44,348 bases of DNA from Burkholderia sp. (lineage in GTDB: Bacteria > Pseudomonadota > Gammaproteobacteria > Burkholderiales > Burkholderiaceae). The notes beneath the pieces are model-generated. The model was not told the origin of the DNA and searched no databases. It saw only the letters and a program-made list of their open reading frames with translations. Positions 40,568 through 44,348 of this stretch are shown in pieces; positions within the stretch are counted from its first letter, which is position 1; every line of letters starts with the position of its first letter. Position numbers and translations under genes: made by a program. The DNA lies in contig JASLEG010000267.1 of NCBI GenBank assembly GCA_030151225.1, positions 1 through 44,348 of the forward strand. Direction: 5' to 3'.

Positions 40568-41839
40568 TCAACGCACGTCGCCGGTCGCGCCCAGGTAGTC
40601 GCCGAGCGCGGCGCGCCCCGCCGCCGCGAGGATCGCATCGTTCTGCGGCGTGTGGATACGGCTGCACAACACGTCGCGATGATGGCGCTCGAGCGGATTG
40701 TGCCGGCTCAGGCCGTGATTGCCCGAGAGCTGCAGCGCGAGTTCGGTGACCCGGATCGCATGCTGCGTGACCGTGTATTTCACGAGCCCGGCGGCCTCGA
40801 CGGCCGGCGGCTCGCCCGCATCGGTGCGTGCGCTCAGGTCGTCGAGCAGCGCGCGGTTCGCGCGCAGCAGCGCCTCGATCTCGCCGATCGTCTCCTGCAC
40901 GCGCGGCACCGTGGCGAGCGGCGCGCCGAGGCTGACCGGGGCGCGCGTGCCGGCGAAGCGCACCACCCAGTCGCGCGCGGCACGCGCCACCGCGTCGTAC
41001 AGGCTGCCGAGCAGCACGATCATCCAGGCCTGCTGATCGGCGTGGGCATCGGCATCGGACTGGGTCGCACCGGCCGGCGCCCAGCCCGCCGGCTCGCGCA
41101 GGTCGGCCGCGTTCGCGGCCGGAATCCACACCTCGTCGAACACCACCTCGTGGCTGCCCGAGCTGCGCAGGCCCAGGTGATTCCAGCTCTCGATCACGCG
41201 GATGCCCTCGCCGCCGTCGGCGCGCTTCGCCTCGCGCGGCACCACGAACACGCCGAGGCGCGGCTGCGGCTCGTCGGTGCGCGCCCACACGGCCAGCCAG
41301 CGCAGCGCGGGAATCCCGGTGCTGTAGAGCTTGTGTCCGGACAGGCGCCAGCCGTCGCCGTCGCGGCGCGCGATCGTGGCCGGCAGCCCGCCGCGCGACG
41401 GCGAGCCGAGTTCGGGCTCCACGCGCAATGCATTGATCAGCGCGCCGTCGCGCACCGCGCTGTCGAACACCGCGCGCCGCAGCGCGGCCGGCCAGCGGCT
41501 GTCGGCACGGCGCTGCGCGCGATGCTGCAGATAGGTCATGGTCAGCACCAGCGCGGTGGCCGCGTCGGCACGCGCCACGCCGGCCACGATGCGGCGGGCC
41601 CGCGCCAGCGTCGCGCCGCCCCCGCCCGCCTCGCGCGGCACCACCGCGCCGATCAGACCGTGGCGATGCAGCAGCGCGAGGTGCGCGTGCGCGAAGCTGC
41701 CGTCGGCGTCGTGGCGCGCCGCGCCCTCGGCCAGCACCGGCGCGAGCGAGGCGAGCAGCGCGTCGAGCGCCGCGTCGTCGTGAGCATCGGCGTGCGCCCG
41801 CGCGGGCGCGGCGACGGGGTCGGTCAACAGGGTAGCCAT
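40568..41839 (-). CDS. Acyl-CoA dehydrogenase-fold flavoprotein (SfnC/DszC-like)
   Basis: 423 residues from the ATG at 41839. The acyl-CoA dehydrogenase fold is shown by LALLHRHGLIGAVVPREAGGGGATLA (segments), GWRLSGHKLYSTGIPALRWLAVWART, SWNHLGLRSSGSHEVVFDEVWIP, and a C-terminal helical domain with LQLSGNHGLSRHNPLERHHRDVLCSRIHTPQND. That ending resembles SfnC and DszC, flavin-dependent monooxygenases of sulfur metabolism, more than true beta-oxidation enzymes. A reduced-flavin-dependent oxygenation is likely; the substrate is unknown. It is divergent from the SsuD-like monooxygenase, with shared regulatory palindromes. Confidence 0.82.
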   Translation of the reverse strand: MATLLTDPVAAPARAHADAHDDAALDALLASLAPVLAEGAARHDADGSFAHAHLALLHRHGLIGAVVPREAGGGGATLARARRIVAGVARADAATALVLTMTYLQHRAQRRADSRWPAALRRAVFDSAVRDGALINALRVEPELGSPSRGGLPATIARRDGDGWRLSGHKLYSTGIPALRWLAVWARTDEPQPRLGVFVVPREAKRADGGEGIRVIESWNHLGLRSSGSHEVVFDEVWIPAANAADLREPAGWAPAGATQSDADAHADQQAWMIVLLGSLYDAVARAARDWVVRFAGTRAPVSLGAPLATVPRVQETIGEIEALLRANRALLDDLSARTDAGEPPAVEAAGLVKYTVTQHAIRVTELALQLSGNHGLSRHNPLERHHRDVLCSRIHTPQNDAILAAAGRAALGDYLGATGDVR

Positions 41840-41928
41840 GGGTTCGCGGGTCCTCGCATCGAGTGCCGGCCGCAACAACGGCCAGCTTGTCGACCCACAG
41901 CCTAAGCGCCTCGCGCCGCCGTTCAAAC

Positions 41929-41977
41929 CATGCAAATTCGATATTCATTGCGCAAATAATTATTTACGTCTTGCATG
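41929..41977. promoter_or_regulatory. Cluster of palindromes between the two flavoprotein genes
   Basis: An AT-rich block within the 248-bp divergent region. CATGCAA (41929-41935) and TTGCATG (41971-41977) face each other. Between them lie TTGCGCAA (41948-41955) and the 12-bp perfect palindrome AAATAATTATTT (41954-41965). TTGCATG is shared with the LysR/dioxygenase region. Likely promoter and operator of both genes. Confidence 0.6.
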
Positions 41978-42087
41978 ATGCCGACGCTAATCTGGCCGCC
42001 ATGATCCGGTTCGCGTCGCCGCTCGCGCCGCCGCCGGCCCCGTCATCCCGCCCGGCCGCGCCGGGCCGTTCGCACCGGAGCACAGCG

Positions 42088-43173
42088 ATGAGCGTCGAAT
42101 TCATCGGCATGATCACGAGCCAGAAGCAGTCCGAGATCCACCCGCCCGCCGGCAACGCCGTCGATCGCGACTACGTGCGCGCCTTCGCCCAGGCGCACGA
42201 GCAGGCCGGCTTCGACCGTATCCTGGTGCCGCATCATTCCACCGGCCCGTCGGCCACGCTGACGATCTCGTACGCGGCGGCCGTGACCGAGCGCGTGAAC
42301 TTCATGCTCGCGCACCGCCCCGGCTTCACGGCCCCGACGCTCGCGGCGCGCCAGATCGCCACGCTCGACCAGTTCAGCGGCGGCCGGCTCGGCGTGCACT
42401 TCATCTCGGGCGGTTCCGACAGCGAGCAGCAGCGCGACGGCGATTTCCTCGAGCACGACGCCCGCTACGCGCGCACCGACGAATACCTGGGCATCCTGCG
42501 CCGCATCTGGACCGAGGATCGCCCGTTCGATCACGACGGCGAGTTCTACCAGTTCCGCCAGGGCTTCTCCGAAGTGAAGCCGGCGCAGAAGCCGCACGTG
42601 CCGATCTATTTCGGCGGCGCGTCGGCGGCCGCGCTCGCGGTGGCCGCCAGGCACGCGGACGTGTACGCGCTGTGGGGCGAATCGCTCGATCAGGTGCGCG
42701 ACCTGACCGGCCGCGTGCGTGCGGCGGCAGCGGCCGAAGGCCGCCAGGTGCGCTTCTCGGTGTCGTTCCGCCCGATCCTGGCCGAGACCGAGGACGCCGC
42801 CTGGGCCCGTGCGCAGCGCATCCTGGCCGAGACGAAGCGGCTGCGCGAGGCGGCCGGCCTCGCCGCCGGCAGCCCGCAGCAGAGCGAGGGCGCGCGCCGC
42901 CTGCTGGCCGCGGCCGAACGCGGCCCGCGCGTGGACAAGCGGCTGTGGACCGAGATCGCCCAGCTGAGCGGCGGCCGCTCGAATTCCACCGCGCTGGTCG
43001 GCACGCCCGAGCAGGTGGCCGACGCACTGGCCGATTACTACGACCTCGGCGTGACCACCTTCCTGATCCGCGGCTTCGACCCGCTCGACGACGCGATCGA
43101 TTACGGCCGCGAGCTGATCCCGCGCGTGCGCGCGCTGGTGGCCGAGCGCAACCGGGGCCGCGCCGCCGCCTGA
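42088..43173 (+). CDS. LLM class flavin-dependent oxidoreductase, SsuD (alkanesulfonate monooxygenase)-like
   Basis: 361 residues from the ATG at 42088, with GGAG upstream. A luciferase-like TIM barrel: FDRILVPHHSTGPSATLTIS, FMLAHRPGFTAPTLAARQIATLDQFSGGRLGVHFISGG (segments), the conserved GDFLEHDARYARTDEYLGILRRIW, PIYFGGASAAALAVAARHADVYALWGE and ALVGTPEQVADALADYYDLGV. This pattern is that of SsuD/MsuD, which release sulfite from alkanesulfonates using FMNH2 from a partner reductase. The substrate here is uncertain. Class II aldolase follows on the same strand. The flavin reductase at 11285-11815 is too distant to be called a partner. Confidence 0.88.
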   Translation: MSVEFIGMITSQKQSEIHPPAGNAVDRDYVRAFAQAHEQAGFDRILVPHHSTGPSATLTISYAAAVTERVNFMLAHRPGFTAPTLAARQIATLDQFSGGRLGVHFISGGSDSEQQRDGDFLEHDARYARTDEYLGILRRIWTEDRPFDHDGEFYQFRQGFSEVKPAQKPHVPIYFGGASAAALAVAARHADVYALWGESLDQVRDLTGRVRAAAAAEGRQVRFSVSFRPILAETEDAAWARAQRILAETKRLREAAGLAAGSPQQSEGARRLLAAAERGPRVDKRLWTEIAQLSGGRSNSTALVGTPEQVADALADYYDLGVTTFLIRGFDPLDDAIDYGRELIPRVRALVAERNRGRAAA

Positions 43174-43187
43174 GCGCGCGACCGAGG

Positions 43188-43220
43188 TCGGGCCGGCCCG
43201 AGGCACGAAGTGCGGCCCGA
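43188..43220 (+). terminator. Palindrome and alternative hairpin after the LLM gene
   Basis: TCGGGCCGGCCCGA (43188-43201) is a perfect 14-bp palindrome. Its left half, TCGGGCC, can also pair with GGCCCGA at 43214-43220, followed by TCTTCC. Possible terminator between the LLM gene and the aldolase, or a leader structure of the aldolase. Confidence 0.35.
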
Positions 43221-43289
43221 TCTTCCATGCGATCCGTCAGTACAACGTAGCGCCTGCGAGCGCCCACTCCCCACCGAAGCATACCGATC

Positions 43290-44132
43290 ATGTCCAGCGT
43301 CCTTTCCCTGCAGTCGTCGCGCACGCCGTCCGGCCTGGCGCTCAATCCGCAGCCGCAGCAGAAATTCTGGTTCGATCCGCCCGAGCCGCGCCCGAGCATC
43401 GAGGCCGAGCGCCGCCATCGCCAGGAGCGCCTGGCGGGCGCGTTCCGCCTGTTCGCGCGCCAGGGCTTCGCGCTGGGGCTGGCCGGCCACATCACGGCAC
43501 GCGATCCCGAGCTGCACGACCACTTCTGGGTGAACCCGCTCGGCGTGCATTTTTCGCGCATCAAGGTGTCCGACCTGCTGCTGGTGAACGAGCGCGGCGA
43601 GACCGTGATCGGCGATCGCCCGCTGAACCGTGCCGCCTTCGCGATCCATGCGGCGATCCACGCCGCGCATCCCGACCTGGTGGCGGCCGCGCACACGCAT
43701 TCGACCTACGGCAAGGCGTGGTCCACGCTCGGCCGCAAGCTCGAACCGCTGACCCAGGACGCCTGCGTGTTCCACGAGGATCACGCGCTGTTCGACGACT
43801 TCACCGGCATGGTGGTGGACACGAGCGAGGGCGACCGCATCGCGCAGGCGCTGACCAGGCCCGACGGCGGCGCCTACAAGGGCGTGATCCTGAAGAACCA
43901 CGGCATCCTGACCGGCGGCCCGAGCGTGGAGGCCGCCGCGTGGTGGTACCTCGCGCTCGACAACGTGGCGCACACCGCGCTGCTGGCCGAGGCGGCCGGC
44001 AATCCGGTGCCGATCGACGAGGCCACCGCGCGCCACACGCACGGCCAGATCGGCAAGCCCGAAGGCGCGCTGCACACCTTCGAGAGCCTGTACACGGGGC
44101 TGGTGGCCGAGGAGCCCGACCTGCTCGACTGA
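43290..44132 (+). CDS. Class II aldolase/adducin family protein
   Basis: 280 residues. The fold is shown by LAGAFRLFARQGFALGLAGHITARDPE (segments), FWVNPLGVHFSRIKVSDLLLVN, the metal-binding HTHSTYGKAW (preceded by AAA), VFHEDHALFDDFTGMVVD, and VILKNHGILTGGPSVEAAAWWYLALD. Family members use a divalent metal to cleave or decarboxylate hydroxy-acyl or sugar phosphate compounds. In a sulfur cluster it may process the carbon skeleton left after desulfonation; this is inference. It lies 116 bp after the LLM gene, possibly with a leader hairpin between them. Confidence 0.88.
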   Translation: MSSVLSLQSSRTPSGLALNPQPQQKFWFDPPEPRPSIEAERRHRQERLAGAFRLFARQGFALGLAGHITARDPELHDHFWVNPLGVHFSRIKVSDLLLVNERGETVIGDRPLNRAAFAIHAAIHAAHPDLVAAAHTHSTYGKAWSTLGRKLEPLTQDACVFHEDHALFDDFTGMVVDTSEGDRIAQALTRPDGGAYKGVILKNHGILTGGPSVEAAAWWYLALDNVAHTALLAEAAGNPVPIDEATARHTHGQIGKPEGALHTFESLYTGLVAEEPDLLD

Positions 44133-44166
44133 TTCCTCGCGACCGATTTGGTTCGACCGTCTCGCC

Positions 44167-44184
44167 GGGTGGCCCGCGCCACCC
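44167..44184 (+). terminator. Hairpin after the class II aldolase
   Basis: GGGTGGC (44167-44173), CCGC loop, GCCACCC (44178-44184), 34 bp after the aldolase stop and followed by CTTGCC. Candidate terminator, though a further gene starts on the same strand 85 bp later. Confidence 0.45.
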
Positions 44185-44269
44185 CTTGCCATACCCGATC
44201 ACCTACAACACACGCATCACGAGATGCGCCACCCGGCGCGCCGCCACTCGCTACCGCAAGGAATCCGAC

Positions 44270-44348
44270 ATGTCCAGTTCGCCCGACCGCACGGCACGCG
44301 AGCGCTCCGCCGCTGCCGCCCCCGACACCATCGCGCCGCAACCGGGCC
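44270..44348 (+). CDS. Partial gene cut by the window edge
   Basis: An ATG at 44270 with AAGGA seven bases upstream opens a frame that runs off the right end after 26 codons: MSSSPDRTARERSAAAAPDT and on. This is a low-complexity N-terminus and gives no family. Position and strand suggest it continues the aldolase operon; a transporter for the sulfur compound would be a reasonable guess, but nothing in the visible part shows it. Confidence 0.5.
   Translation, partial: MSSSPDRTARERSAAAAPDTIAPQPG

Noticed and set aside
40568..41839. 3-sulfinopropionyl-CoA desulfinase (AcdA-type) for the acyl-CoA dehydrogenase-like gene
   Set aside because: It would fit a 3-mercaptopropionate pathway, but the C-terminal segment resembles SfnC/DszC, and no CoA ligase gene is present in the window.
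1..44348. CRISPR arrays, insertion sequences, phage genes or rRNA
   Set aside because: No regular short repeats with spacers, transposase motifs, phage structural genes or rRNA sequence were seen on either strand.

Overview
The window looks like a chromosomal segment of a Burkholderia-type betaproteobacterium. The clues are very high GC with strongly GC-biased third positions, a 400-residue Gram-negative porin of the Burkholderia/Neisseria type, many LysR regulators each divergent from a short enzyme operon, and accessory enzymes (pirin, DoxX, SDRs, AI-2E exporter, NadM-Nudix, EgtB/EgtD) that usually occur in that group. The genus is inferred from gene style, not from a marker gene. I see no insertion sequence, phage gene, CRISPR array or rRNA. 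The left end starts in non-coding DNA and the right end cuts a gene after about 26 codons.

Layout. 0.1-3.7 kb: an ICMT-like membrane methyltransferase, then a DoxX-pirin pair read leftward and divergent from a LysR gene. 3.75-4.2 kb: three tandem tRNA-Val(GAC) genes behind a near-consensus promoter. 4.4-6.6 kb: an EntS-like MFS exporter overlapping a lipoprotein gene, and a YaiI protein. 6.7-11.1 kb: three SDR oxidoreductases with a LysR and an AraC regulator. 11.3-14.1 kb: a flavin reductase, a decayed DUF433/DUF5615 toxin-antitoxin pair, and an NhaR-like LysR divergent from a TerC membrane protein. 14.1-16.8 kb: hypothetical proteins and a YkuD L,D-transpeptidase. 16.8-19.1 kb: a PNPOx-family flavoprotein divergent from a MocR regulator. 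19.2-23.6 kb: two secreted alpha/beta hydrolases, an SDR, a lipoprotein and an AI-2E family transporter. 23.8-24.9 kb: an extended rubredoxin divergent from TetR. 25.2-27.2 kb: a secreted beta-propeller followed by a sterol-desaturase-type membrane oxygenase.

27.2-32.8 kb holds leftward metabolic operons: NadV and NadM-Nudix (NAD salvage from nicotinamide), EgtB-EgtD (ergothioneine synthesis) and a DUF427 protein. 33.2-35.3 kb has alanine racemase, then a good LexA-type box ahead of an uncharacterised pair of small genes (one secreted). 35.4-36.6 kb is the porin.

37.2-44.3 kb is a sulfur-centred cluster: a four-domain rhodanese with two live and two dead active sites, a Gln-type thiol dioxygenase, a LysR regulator, an SfnC-like acyl-CoA-dehydrogenase-fold flavoprotein, an SsuD-like flavin monooxygenase and a class II aldolase. 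A TTGCATG element recurs in both divergent promoter regions of this cluster. I infer an organosulfur or thiol utilisation module under the LysR protein; the substrate is unknown. This cluster and the LexA-box small-gene pair are the best candidates for something not yet described.
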